From Otis tarda (lineage: Eukaryota; Chordata; Aves; Otidiformes; Otididae): 64,000 bases of DNA. Made by a program: the position numbers and the translations under genes. The stretch lies in the NCBI GenBank assembly GCA_026413225.1, contig CM048553.1, positions 23,932,501 to 23,996,500 of the forward strand. The letters are read 5' to 3'. Positions 14,101 to 26,890 of this stretch are shown in pieces. Within the stretch, counting starts at the first letter, position 1. Every line of letters starts with the position of its first letter. The notes below the pieces were generated by a model that did not search any database, had not been told where the DNA came from, and worked only from the letters and a program-made list of their open reading frames with translations.

Positions 14101-14634
14101 TGTGATGTTTTACATAATCTTCCTAATGTTCTACAAATGCATATATGTACTATTTCTGTAGCTATTAGAAATGAGTCTTAGGTCTAGCAAATTAGCACAA
14201 CTAATGAATAATTGTAAAAACTAGCTAGAACTGCATTTGCCATAGACCACAGAAAAGCTCAAACAAAAGGTTTGTCAGTGTTTAATGCCTTTTAGGGAAC
14301 CAGCTTTACAAGTGCTGAAGCCAATGTTACCTCACAGATTGCAAGCCTGAATTCTTAATCTATGTCCCTATTGAAGCCACAGGACAAAGAAATCTCCAGC
14401 TTCTCAGATTGTTTTGACTCCATGGAACAGAATGCTTGCTTTTGGTCAGAGGTTCTAGGAAAGAGAGGTTACTTTTATTCAGATTGCAGCCATATAAAGT
14501 TAGAGAGTCCTAGAGATAGCATGTCTAGTATTGATCCCTACAGTATGGAAGGGAACTCTATTTTTCTTTACATTTTGCATTTTCAAAAGCAGAATCCTCT
14601 TTTTGTGTTGTCCATCATTCCATGTGAAACAAGA
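11113..14634. other. Intronic sequence between the two solo LTRs
   Basis: Unique sequence with A- and T-homopolymers (about 12848-12862 and 13259-13275). I recognise no exon, RNA gene or mobile element. Short open frames here, the longest being 124 codons on the minus strand at 11187-11561, have no recognisable similarity. Confidence 0.65.
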
Positions 14635-15029
14635 TGTGTTGGTTTTGTTTAGCTGGGGAGTGGGCTACGGTGGCAGCTTCTGCAAGAAGCTGCTAGAAGG
14701 TTCCCCTTTGGCTGTTGGAGTCGTCTGGGTCTAGGGCAGATCTACTGCTGGCCAGGGTCAAACCGACTGGTGACTGAATGCTCAGTGATAACGCCTCTGT
14801 GATAATGTATTTAAGAAGGGGAAAACAAAAAAAAAAAAAAACCAGGGAAGAAGAAGCAGTGTGGGTAGAGAGGTGGAGACCTCCTTGCAGCCCAACCCGG
14901 CTGCAAGAAGTGAAAAAAGGAGATGTGAAGAGAACCTGAGAGGAGTCTGCCTGAGTCTGATTGTGAAGAACTTCTTGTGAGAGGAACGGCTGCAGACGCC
15001 GTCAGTGAAGAAGAAGGGGAAGGAGTAAT

Positions 15030-15310
15030 GCTCCTCCTGACCGAGATTCCCCTGCAGCCCGTGGTGCAGCCCATGGTGAAGCAGGCTGCCCCTGTGCAGC
15101 TCATGGAGGCCCACAGAGGAGCCGAGATCCACCTGCAGCCCGTGGAGGAACCCCATGCTGGGCCAGGCGGATGCCTGAAGGAGTCTGTGGCCTGTGGAGG
15201 GCCCACGCTGGGGCAGCTGTTCTGAAGGGACTGCACCCCGTGGAAAAATGACCCACACTGGAGCAGCTCATAAAGGACCGTAGCCCGTGGGAGGGACCCG
15301 ACAACGGAGC
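15030..15310 (+). repeat. Degenerate tandem repeats inside the second LTR
   Basis: The GC-rich core of the LTR repeats a unit of very roughly 40-50 bp. Each unit contains a CAGCCCGTGG or CACCCCGTGG word followed by CCCACGCTGG, CCCACACTGG or a similar word, then GAGCAG or GGGCAG. At least five degenerate units can be seen. Related bird LTRs carry variable numbers of this unit. Confidence 0.65.
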
Positions 15311-15543
15311 AGGGGAGGAATGTGAGAAGTTCTTCCCCTGAGGAGGAAGGAGCGGCAGAAAGTGACATGTGATGAACTGATCATAACCCCCATTCCCTCT
15401 TCCCCCCTTGCCACTCGGTGGTGGTGTGAAGGAGGTAGAGATAATTGAAATGAAATTAAGCCTGGGAAGAAGGAGGGGTGGGGAGAGGTTGCTTTTGTTC
15501 TCTTCCTCATTATCCTGCTTTGATTTTATTAATAATAATAATG

Positions 15544-15549
15544 AATAAA
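15544..15549 (+). terminator. AATAAA polyadenylation signal in the second LTR
   Basis: AATAAA occurs in the expected part of the LTR, in sense with ZNF804B. It could in principle act as an intronic polyadenylation site. Whether it is used is unknown. Confidence 0.45.
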
Positions 15550-18181
15550 TAGTTTTCCCCAAGTCGAGTCTGTTTTGCCCATAATGGTAACTTGAATGGT
15601 CTCTCCCTGTCCTTATCTCCAACCTCGAGTCTTTTTGTTCCATTATCTCTCCCCCATTCCCATGGATGGTGGGGGGAGTGAGAGAGAGAGACTGCATAGT
15701 CTGCTCCTGAGCGAGACTAAACTATGACAGTTACTTTGGAAACCCTTTTGGAATTTATTTGAACAAAATATTTAACACTATCAGAGTGAGAACAGAATTT
15801 TTTAAAAATACTTTTTCTTATTATTAGAAAATTTGATAACATCTTTTTGAGCAGTATCACATTCAAGGTGACTAAGACTTCCGTGGTCTGTGTAGACTTT
15901 TTAAGGAGTAATGCATGTGAAATTGATTTTATCTAGGCTATTGTACATAGTAACCTAAAATTGCCTACCTAAAGTGCAATCACTATTTTCATTTCTGCAA
16001 TGCTTGCAAGCATTCATAGGGAAAAATTGCAGGTATGCTGTGTGATTATATAACACACATTGAACTCTGGCATCCCCCAAACAGTCCAGCAGAACTTTAT
16101 GAAATATCAGCAAAAACTATAATTTGTTAAAAGTCCATTCTCTTCTCTTAACCAAAATACCCTGTGGCTAGAGTATAACTATGCAAACAAATTTATCCTT
16201 GCAGACAAAAAATTCTGAAGGGTTTCTTCCTAGTACCATTTACTTTACTGTGATAGCATGTTACAAGCCCCTACTCCCTCTGTATTAACATCAGGAGTTC
16301 CAGATTTTTTTACTTTATGGTGAAAAATAACTTGCAGAAGCAGGCTTTCATGTTATTTGAACACTGATAGGGGTCACACAGGTCACTCTCCTTTTAATCT
16401 AATATAAAAGAGAATTACATGTTGTGGACCAGCTGCAGAATAAGCATCGTCTCTCACTCATTGTTCAGTTGACAGTTCCATCATCCCCAAGGAGAAAAGT
16501 TGTCAAGGGACATCCTGCCTGTGAAGAGATGCTTGATCTCCATTGATGCTGGAAAATTCAAAGTAATAAATGACCTGAAAATTTGGATTTCTTTTTTCAA
16601 ATGTTTTTTTTTCTCTGTTCAGTGCATAGTCAGTGAAGTTAACAGGGCAGTGCGAGAACAAGTTTTTACTAACATTCTTTACTAGGGATACAAGCTTCCT
16701 CAACCTAACCCAGAATAGGCTTTGAAGTTATTAAAGCTTGGGAGTCACAAAAACAAATGTCTCCAAATTCATGTCCTAATCTGACAAGGTTGACCTCTTT
16801 CCCTTGTCAGCTGTATGTGTCAGCAGAAAAGATTCAAAAAGGTTTCAGTTTTTCCCTTACCTGTTAGCACTTTATCACCATTCCAAGATGAGACTCATCT
16901 CCAAACTGAAACATCTAAGTTTAGGTGTCTAGACACAGGTATCAACAGGATTCAGTTACCTGAAATACCTCACCTAGTGACACTTCCAGTGCCCAAGAAT
17001 ATTCCACCTGCTCCCCAGATGCTTTTCTAGAAAGGTGTGAGTCTTAAGTCCAGTCCAGTGCATCAGACAGCCCTGTGTGGATGTCTTGATAACCACAGGC
17101 ATCTAAAAAGGCACTCAAAATCCCACATTAAGCCTCTGACCAGCACAAGCCATTTAGACTAGAGAACAGCTCTTGATGCTCCAAAGTAGATCGTGAGTGC
17201 AGGTTCGGCTGAACCCTCTCTCTCAGCCCACTTGCTCAGCTGACAAGGTGTAAGATGCAGTTGCCCTTGTCAGCATCTAGGGTAAAACATACCACATGGG
17301 TGGGAGACAGAATCTAAAGCAGACTGATACTCTTACAGAGCAGTACTAAGGATGTATCAGGTAGCACTGATGTGTGTGGGTAGCAGAATCAAACCCCAGC
17401 GCTCGACCGACTGTAATAGGAGCGCCTAGATAGTGCACATTTAGATACCGATCCTTAGGTGTTTTACTCATGAAATGAACACCTTTCTAGATGCCTGCAG
17501 TAATGACTATAAGGGTTTGTGCAAGGTATGACTATCTTGCTAAAGTCATCTTCTGTTACTCAGCTGCATGTAATGCTTTGGCAGTCCATGGGAGTGAGCA
17601 TCCTTATGGTGCCTCACTGCTCTTAGGAAGAGTTCTTGGAGCTGATAATGAGATCACCCTGCAGGATAATGGAAAGCGGAGTGTGGAAATGCTCTGTGGG
17701 TGCCGAAGGTCAGCATCTGCTTTCTAGCTTTTTGTGACCTGGTATTGAATCTGTAGTTGAATCTTTTTGTGCCTAAACTGAGCAAGCTAATGGAACTGTG
17801 CAAGCTTACTACTGTGCACACGTAGCAGATGACTCTACAGCCTGATAATATATGGTAGCATGCTTCTTGGTGGCATCAGATAAATCTGAGGGTACAACTC
17901 AAAGCTGATGATGGTATTTCATTGTTTTTTTTAAATAAATAGATAGATGTTGGTATAGCTATATCAATCCTGTGCCATATCACCTCCCCATGGTGTGTAC
18001 GGTACATTATTTACATCAAAATTCACCCTGTGCAAAACTGTAGGTAGGGAAAGTCCATTCCTGCAACTAAGGTAGAATTAGTGCTATGCTAGCAATCAAA
18101 TGACTACTACAGCACTGCCCCAAGTAAGAAAGTGTTGCAGGGATGGGTAGGAAACTTAAAAGAACCTCAACAAATGCTCTT

Positions 18182-18240
18182 TTGCTATAGGTTAATTCTG
18201 TATATAATGTGTATAGCTTATTGCTATAAGTTAATGCTGT
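18182..18240. repeat. Direct repeat with 39-bp period
   Basis: TTGCTATAGGTTAATTCTGT at 18182-18201 recurs as TTGCTATAAGTTAATGCTGT at 18221-18240, with two mismatches. This is probably a small local duplication in unique intronic sequence. Confidence 0.85.
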
Positions 18241-20786
18241 AACAATGCCTATATCATATTTAACATAAACTGTGTATACTGTAAAGGAAACTAAGAGGAC
18301 AGAAAACATAATTTGGTTAATGAGGATTCCATCTCTAAACCATTCTTTGTCTTGAATCACTTCAAGGCAGTATAAATTTCCTGAATGCCTTCAAGACAGA
18401 TTGCCAGCTTTGGACTGCAGGCAAACGCCTGCCTATACCAAGCCAAAGTATACAGACATCCTGTGCTGGGGAGATTAAACCCCAGAGGAAAATCTTTCAA
18501 ACCATTCTAAAAATACCATCTCTCTTCTTATTCTTCTCTGCCAAAACAAATTACTAATATTTTCCCTATGTAAGGACTCCAATGGCCTTGCTATTGGGAA
18601 CTCAGCTGCTCTGAGAATGAAAATTCACCAAATAAATCCAATTTAAAAGTACAGAAAAGCAAAAAAAAGAGGGTATTATTTTAATACACTTCAGGTACAT
18701 GAGCATGCAACTGTCACGCAGTTACAGGCAGATGGACAAGATGACCTAGAGTATATGTCTTTTCTTCTCTATCAAAAATTGCTATGGTTTATAATTAGAT
18801 CAAACAAAGTCATGCTTTCTTCAGCCTGCAAGTGGTGCCAAGTGTTATCAGTATGGAAAGGCAGGACATTTAAACCACTCAGGCAGGTGAAGTCACTGTC
18901 ACTGATATTATTTCCTGAGTGCTGATAACGGCTGTTCAGCTAATCCAGTTCATAGACTACTTTGCTATAGTGTAATGATATTTGCACCCCTGGAAGACAG
19001 CCACACGCTATTGAAATGATGCCTCATAATGTTTCTGTACCAGTTCTGCTTCAATTGACCTGACTGCAGTATTATCAAAATGTTCACTTTATAGAACCTA
19101 AGCTATATTTGGTGTCTTCTTGATGGGAAAGAAAAATCAGTCCCTAAACGTAGTGACCTTAATGCATAAGTTATAGAGGATGCTTTTCTTGAATGCAAGA
19201 GGGAGCAAATTCACTTCGGGGACTCACTTTCTTTTCTCTGCTATTTTAAAGCTACAGGTTGCTAATGGACTGTCCTTCACTTCTGCACAGAGCAACCCTT
19301 GTGTTTGACCCCATCTCCTTGGTGACAGGCTGGATGTGGGCTAATGAGTGGGCTATACCGTGAATTTGTATGATCACAACTCAGAAGGCTACTATTCCCA
19401 TTTTTAACATAAACCCTTCAAAGCCAGAAAGATATAGAGAAAACCAAAGAAGTGCTGTATAATACAGTACGCTGACAAACGGTCTACTGATGTATAGCAA
19501 AACCTTTCTGCTTTAAAAGGTGAATTAGAGCTAAATTTGGTAGAGCACCTGATATGGGAAGTTGCAAAAAGGCGACCCTAGTCTGCTCTGACTAGCATGT
19601 AGCCAGGCCTTGTCTGCCTTAACAAATAATTCAGTACAGTAGGAGTGGATCTGTGAATTGAAAAAGTTGGTTTTGAGACACCTGCGTTGACCTTGTTGTT
19701 TGGAGATTTTTCTTTGGACAAGACTTAGACTGCTCACTCAGAGCAGTTGTCCCCACCACACATGTGACTCAAAGGTGTTCTCAGGATAAGTAATTATTTT
19801 AGACCTTTATGTTTCCATTAGTGATTGGAGCACATTTGGCATGCACCCAGGGCAGGTCTTCTCCTGTAGTTTCACTTGAAAGACAGCCAGCTGCATGCAC
19901 CGAAGCTGCTCCATTAACCTAACGTGCAGGAAGTGGAGAAGACTTTTAGGTTTCCTTCAAAAGCTCACTACTGCTTTGATCCAAAATACTAATGCAGAGA
20001 CAGCCACACTCTCTGAAGAATCTCTGCTTGAGGCCTGTTTTTTATTTCTAATACAAATAAAGAAAAAATTAAATAAACTATATTGTCTCAAACGTAGCTA
20101 GTTTAAGTTTCTCATCTCTGTGCTGCAATTAATTTCCTTTTGCCTTAAGATTCTCGAGTCTCTTGTATGAGATGTCCTGGCTGAAATGATGTGACTACAG
20201 ATGCTGTTAAACCACTGCAATGATTACATTGTACTTAAACACAAGATTCCAGAATCTGATAAGAGCATGTCAGCAGCTTTTGGAGTCCTAGAGTTTAACC
20301 AACCCCAAGAACCTTTAACAACTCGATAGATTTGAAGACACAAGTCTTACTTCAATGAAAGCAAGATGAATGCAAATGTTAGGGTCCACTGCATGAGGAT
20401 ACTAACTCAGAGTTCCTGAGTTTTGCTAGAGCTTGCAAGTGAAGGGAAAAATAAGCTGAAATTCCACTTAAAACTGTGGCACAATCAGACAATATGCAGT
20501 CCTTGTCCTTCCTCCAGTAACTTTGAAAACCTTGTTCATAATCTGCACACTGACACTCATGGTAAATATAATTCATCCCAGTGCAGAGCGCTAGTCAAGC
20601 TTCTAATTTTTGCCCAAGGGAGTGCAGAGAATCACAAGCAGGTTTTCTGTGCAGGGTTGAATTTCATCCGAAATTAGATGCCAGTGTCACGTCATTACAT
20701 TTCGGGGCAGTACAACTAATTATCAAATGTAGGGTCTGCGAAGAAAAGACGTAGCTTCAGAAAATGTCTTGGTGAGCAATTAGTGT

Positions 20787-20809
20787 AAAAAAAAAAGGGT
20801 TTTTTTTTT
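20787..20809. repeat. A10-GGG-T10 inverted repeat
   Basis: Ten A, three G and ten T make a perfect A:T hairpin or a pair of opposed homopolymer tracts. An AT-rich stretch follows. Confidence 0.95.
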
Positions 20810-21879
20810 CAATATATAATAAATTTTTGGGGAGGGGTATTATTTTTGAATAAAGTAATATATGAAATGGGCTGGGTTTGTGTCTTTTGTATGAATGTCT
20901 TGTTTGCTTTGTCACTTTGATTTTCCATTATTTTATTGTATCCTGACTCCTTTTTTGTTTATAGGAAATGTAAGCATGACATTAATTTCATGATCCTATT
21001 CTGCACACAAGCATGTATTACATTTGCAAATGAAGAAGTGGTAAGGAGAAGCAAATTCAGTAAGAGAGTTTATTATGCATGCATAACCAAGCAAGTGCTT
21101 GTTTTAGAACAGTACATCTTGAACAGTTGCGATAAGGGTTGCCAGGATTTAAGTATGAGTTTTATGAATAGAAATTTTTAAAAAGTAGCTCCTGTAGAAA
21201 TTACTTCAGTTCATTGACCTCTGCATGTTTTATCTTGAGGAGCACCACAAATTATGATATTCTTTATTAGACTGAGTTAAAATCTGAAACAGAGAAACAA
21301 AGAAGAAATGTGGGTATTATTAAAATATGTAACTTTTATAAACTCATTATTCTAAGTAGCCTCCTCTTTTATGACATCTTAAGTAAAAATGAAAGGAACT
21401 GCATATAGCTGTTTTTCAGTACTAACTGTAAAAGTAAAAATCTTGAGAACAAGAATTTTGTACATTCAAACTAATCTAAAATACTTGTTCCCGTAAAATC
21501 TGCACTTTGCTGTAAATACCAAGATATTAATACTATGCATGACGTGATGGAACCATAGGTTTACTTGAAGTGATTTGTGAAAATGTAACTCATTAGCAGA
21601 GCTAAGTTCGTAGCAGCGATAGTAGCAACGCTATTTCTCCTTATGGCTTAGCATAATGTTGCAACATTATTTAGATTTAGTGATGCTAACTTCTGTTTCT
21701 TGTGTAGTCACACTTATGTATCTGAGCTCTGTTTTTAGTTCATAATGCAGGTGGCCTAGCCTTAGTGACACAATGCTGTATGAAGGGTACTAGTGTAGAA
21801 TTTAATCCTAAAATTTTTAGTGCAGAAACTTGGATGTGTACTGTGACTTGAAGTATCAGTAGCCTTTTCATATAATGTA

Positions 21880-22160
21880 TTTCTATATCATATTACAGTT
21901 ATGTTATATTATATATAAGAATATCACACATTAACTTAAAATAGTAACAATATAGCCAAACTAATATTTGTAATATTTTATTTATTGATATGTTAATATC
22001 AGCATTAACTTGATATTATATTTTTATTTGCACTAATATTTTTGTACATTGTAAAATAATGTATATATTTTATTGTATAGATGATATAGTAGTATAATAA
22101 TATAATGTATGTAATATATGTATTATATTAGATGAAACTGTAGTGTCATTTCATAGTTAT
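21880..22160. other. Extremely AT-rich intronic stretch
   Basis: Nearly 280 bp of TATAT, ATATTAT and TAATATAAT words with very few G or C bases. It has no coding potential and no recognisable element. It could be a decayed microsatellite or a DNA-unwinding or matrix-attachment type of sequence, but this is not shown. Confidence 0.6.
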
Positions 22161-24168
22161 ATTATATATGCTTTAATGCATAAACTATACACACTGTACA
22201 AACTAAACAGACAGAAAGATTGAAGCATATATACCAATATGCTGAGGGGTTTTTTTTCACCTAAGTAATTAGTATGAAGTTTTTCTTTCTTCCATCTTCC
22301 ATGATTATATTTTCTCCTTCCTCAGTTTCTCTGGTGCCTTGTCATTTATTCCTTTATTCTCCAATCATCTTCATTTTCTTTGCCATATTTTTCCATGCTT
22401 TCTAGATATCCTCCCTCACTAAAGTTGTTGAAGAAATAGTCATGCAGTTCATAGGGCTAAGACTGGAACATGGGGTGCTATTTCTGGCACACCACAAACC
22501 TGCAGGCAAATCTTATTCATGTCGTCTCACTGCTTGCTTTCACTTTTTCCATAGTGCTAGAAGCATATAGTTTTGTACTGAGCTCCTCTCTCCTCCTAGT
22601 GAATAGAAAAGGGATGTGAATAAATGCAATACCATGTTCCCAACTTGACCATAAAATTCACCTTGTGTGGGCAAGACATGAGAGAGAGAGACCAACAACT
22701 TTGCGAGACATTGCTTAGCTGTTTACCTTCAGAAAGGCACTCAAATCCCTGAAGGAAGAACATGTAAAGCTCCATTTTTCCCTCTTGGTATTTCCTAAGA
22801 GTGTCTCGTTCAACACGCTGGATTTATCCTGGGCTCACAATAGGCAGCTGTGATGCCTAATTCAGCTCTACAGGTTCTAGGATGCAGCAAGGCACATACA
22901 AGTTCAGTGCTGCAAAGTTGAGTCTGGTGAGGCCACAGTCCTAGCACTGCATCCAGTGTGGAAGTCAGGCAGGCTTCAGAATGATGTTTTGAATATTAAA
23001 TATAAGCTTGTTGCAACCATATGACAAATAGACTTAGAGATGAAGACAGAGATGACCATATAAATCACATATGCACATAATAGCTTTTTTTATTTCCCTC
23101 TGTAAAACATACAGTAATTCTGGCAAAACTTGTCACATTTATTCTACTAGAACAGAAGAGATTATTTTGAATATACAAAAATATCTAGTACTGAATTGAT
23201 AACTGGTCACTGAATATGGCTGAGTGTCCAGCATTTAAGAGCTGTGTTCCTCTCAAATGGGGAAAAGGAAAATTTGCAGGACAGCGATAACCGCTAATAT
23301 GCAGTTTGACTCTCACCTGATCAGTCCTGTTATGATGCAAATGAAGGTCTGGTTGTTTTTAAATCACTGTAGACTTTCTTCTCAAACGGTCTAGTCATAG
23401 CCCTAAAGAATAGAGTCAGAACTTCTGCTTTAGTAATTTAATATGGCATAATACTTACATTAATAAAGGAGGAGAATATATCTAAATACAGGCAATGAGA
23501 CCCAACAAAAATATTATTCCCTGGACATTTCCACAGTGCACTTGTGTTTTTCCCCAAATACATGGGGGATGGTTGTGAATACTTGCACTACTGAGGGTGT
23601 GTGTTCCGTCAGATAGCTGTTGATATTAGTGTGAGCCAGCTCAGAAGAATCCAGTTTCACATTAACACATCAAATCTCATAATGGCCAATTTTCTGTTGA
23701 GTTTTCCTGACAGTATATTGACAGTGTAACGGAGAGCTGCTCAGGGATAAAAGTTAAGTACAGTAGATCAAAATTACTGGTGATGGAAATGTACCAGAAT
23801 CAAAAGCAGTGAAGTGTCAATGGGGTGTGTACAAAATAATGAGGTTTAGAGACTGAGGCAGTGGAAAGTTTGTGCAGCAGGGAAGTGATTAACAGAATGC
23901 CATATCGAAGAGCTCCCCTAAGCTTATTAATATACTTACTATGCAAAGTTTTTTATTTCTGCCCATCTACATTAACTCTTTGTTAAAATTTTCATTCATG
24001 TTCTAAGTACAAACTCAGTCTGAGTTATCCAATAGTTTAGAACTTACATTCATTTTGATTACAGGCATATTCATGACTTTACAGGAAACACTAATTGTGG
24101 CCCCCAGACCCTCTCATGCTGTAGCCATTCAGTGGAGTTTCAGTGTACTAGGGGACTATGTTGCTGCT

Positions 24169-24281
24169 AGAATCATAGAATATCTTGAGTTAGAAGGGGC
24201 CCACAAGGGCATGAAGTACAACTCCACGCTCTTCACAGGACTACCTAAAACTAAACCATATGACTAAGAGCATCATCCAGA
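24169..24281 (-). mobile_element. CR1 LINE 3' terminal fragment, old
   Basis: About 110 bp of CR1 3' end in reverse orientation: AGAATCATAGAATATCTTGA, then a GAAGGGGCCCACAAGG segment, CACAGGACTACC and ACTAAACCATATGACTAAG. This matches the older CR1 class whose 3' end reads through these words. It differs from the GTTTGGGTTGGAAGGGACC type elsewhere in the window. The copy is heavily 5'-truncated, and its right border is uncertain by about 20 bp. Confidence 0.85.
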
Positions 24282-26774
24282 CAAAAAAATGATTTTTTTA
24301 TTTGCTTCTGCTTTCATACATACAGTTACATAACCAAAAATTATTCTAGTGAAGCTAGCGGCAAGACAGCGAGATTATAAGTAGGTTGTATTTTATTCAA
24401 GAATAGGCAGTTTACTATGTAGGTTTTAAAAACTGGGAGGAAATGTCATCCTCTCCTTGTTAATTCACCGAGTCGTCTATTTAAATTAGATCAAGAATTA
24501 GAGAGCTCACACATTTATATTCATATTCATTAAGGAAGGGCACCATCAAATCTGTTATCTAATAAGACTGTGCACCTTTTTATAACACAGGTGGTTATGC
24601 TAGCAGGTTATCTAAAATCAAAGTTACCAAGTGCTTCTGTTAACTTATGTAGCATTAAAATCATTAAACATTCAGTGCAGAATCAAGGTTAAAAAATAAA
24701 GAAGAATGCAGAGAGTCTGTAATGGATATAAATTCAGTCAGTTTTTAAGGAGAGTCGCTCTTAAGAAATGTGGCACAGTAAAGCAGGAAATTTAATGATG
24801 GTACTCTTCGAGTTAAGAACTTCCCATTTGTGTTTATAATAGGTGATGGTGAAGCTAGAAATATTCTTACAAGTTGAGAGATGCCAGACTAGCTCATTTT
24901 TCTGAAATCAAGAACCTCTAATGTTGCACTATTTTCAGTAAGTTCATGGGATTAATTGACAGCCCAGGAGGCCTCGTGAAACAGCATCAAGCTGTAATCA
25001 GCCGCTTGAGTTGTTCTCTCAGGAAGCCTCAGGTCTCTGTGGCAGCACTAGAAGTGCTCGTTACATCTGGGTAATGTATTCCCAACCAAGTACTTGTGAC
25101 AGAATTAGCTCTATATTATACAGTTTATTCATTTGAGGGAAGATGAGGTTGGATCATTTTTTATTTGTTCAGCAAAGTATCTCTTTAAGATGTTTTGTGC
25201 CCCAGACACTGACATATTTATTTTAAATTGCATGTTGTATTCTACAGTGCTATTCCTAATACCAACAGTCATGTATGGTGGATTCAAGAGCACAATAGAT
25301 GTTTGCTATCAATTTGGTACCGTATTAGTCTGTTACCCAAAAATATCACAGCATGAAAAAAAAAATAGTATTTGATTATAAACAGATATTAATTTCCGTT
25401 TCCACATCTTTTTTTTTTAAATCATCTTTGCAAGAGGCTTTTAATAATTTTAATAATTGCAGAAAATCCCCCTGCATCTAAAGTTTATCTTCTTTTTTGT
25501 TTGTTTTCTTTTTCCACTTATGCTTATTATAGCTGGATCTTAGCCTCCCATTAGAATCAGTAGCAAAACTTCCATTGACTTCAACCACACTGTACTGTGC
25601 TAGACCCTGGTATGGAGGTGGTTTCAATCTCTGGTTTTTTGTTACCTAGTTTCTGGGGAGGTATCTCAACAAAAAGTGAGGATTGAATGGAGCATTTTAG
25701 GCAAACATTTTTAGATAGCCCTTCTTTTGCAATATGTCCTTACCCTGGGTCAGAGAATAGCAAGAGGAGTTGGTAAGTGGCATGAAAGTGTCCCAACTGA
25801 CCATGAGCATGGGGTTTTCTGCACACTCTCATGAGGGCTAGGAATTTGCACCAATGATATATTCTGACTGGATTTTCTTAAATTAACATCACTACTGACT
25901 ATACTGACTGGTAAATACAGAAACTGGCAGGTAGGACCAGGATTCTATCTCTACCATGAGTTTTAAGTTGAAGGAAAGGGGGGACCAAAAAATAAATAAA
26001 AGAGAGGGAAGTGAAAAAAGCCAAAAAGTAATGCAAGATCAGCTGTAAGCTGAGCAAGATACCACAGACTGAAAGGATTCTGCTGCATGCCCGTGGAGCT
26101 GATGTACACTGAGCATGGAAACTGCAGAAAACCACTTGGCACTTGAGTCACATTCACCTACAGCAGTCCTCAGCATCACTGCTGAACCATCGCTTTTTGC
26201 ATATCTCCACTCATTTTACTAATGCATTCACTCCTCCCTGCTGAGGAGAACTCTTCATGCCGAGAATAAAAACTAGCACTTTATCTTGAAAAGTCTCTCC
26301 TAGAGGAAGGTTAGAACTGAAGATGCGATGCAAGAATGTAGACATGGCACAGGGTTTTTGGATTAGATAATATTAATTCAATTTTAAGTCTGTAGGTGCT
26401 AGACAGAGACTGAATTAATGTCTTTGGTCAATAATTGTTTTCTACAGTCAGCAGTCATGTATTCATGTTAATTCTTTAGATATGTCAGGACTACTGTCTT
26501 TTGCTTGTAGACATGTTCTTAAGTTATCACACAGAAGTAATTTTGAAAGTATTTTTTCCCTTCAGGTGAAGGGGAAACTGGGCGATTATTTGATTATTTT
26601 GAGCTTTTGAGCATGGGATGGCAGCAAGTATTTGGAAATTGCCATGATGGTGCCATTAATCTGCCAGTTGAGTGCCTAGTGTATTTAGAAATTAAATTAC
26701 TTTTCATTGCCAGGTGTGCTGCAGGGTAGGTTTCAAGCCATAAGCATTTAGCTAAAAAAGAGCTAGAAAAAGTG

Positions 26775-26890
26775 TTCCTTCCTTCCATACTTCTACCCTT
26801 CCTTCTATCCTTCATTCCTTCCATCCTCTGTTCCACCCCTCCTTTTACCCTCCCTTCTTTCCTATCTTCCTCCGTCTCTCCCTCCCTCCC
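26775..26890. repeat. Polypyrimidine tract, CCTT-type
   Basis: About 116 bp that is almost all C and T on the plus strand, built from decayed CCTT, CTTC and CTCC units. A run of T follows shortly after, at about 26895. It is a degenerate tetranucleotide microsatellite. Confidence 0.88.

Larger units (their letters stand above)
14635..15729 (+). mobile_element. Solo LTR of a second avian endogenous retrovirus family, about 1.1 kb
   Basis: This fossil starts at TGTGTTGGTTTTGTTTAGC and ends near GAGACTAAACTATGACA. It has the composition of a long bird LTR: a TATA-like TATTTAAG at 14808-14815, a purine-rich leader, a GC-rich block with repeated CCCGTGG and CACxCTGGAGCAG words, AATAAA at 15544-15549, and CCCCAAGTCGAGTCTGTTTT downstream. 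The sequence type is familiar from neoavian genomes. A clear target duplication is not visible at these borders, so the ends may be off by some bases. No retroviral coding region is present. It is in gene sense. It probably belongs to the ERVL-like group, at low confidence. Confidence 0.8.
15730..24168. other. Intronic sequence without recognised genes
   Basis: Unique sequence with the 39-bp direct repeat, the A10-GGG-T10 inverted repeat and the AT-rich stretch near 22,000. The part at about 16,800-17,480 is less AT-rich and has TAGGTGTCTAGACAC-like words that could be a very old repeat, but I cannot name one. Confidence 0.65.

Noticed and set aside
14782-15697. Overlapping open frames of 158-198 codons on the minus strand and an 82-codon frame on the plus strand
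   Set aside because: All lie inside the solo LTR, whose GC-rich repeated core has few stop codons. They are a composition effect and not genes.
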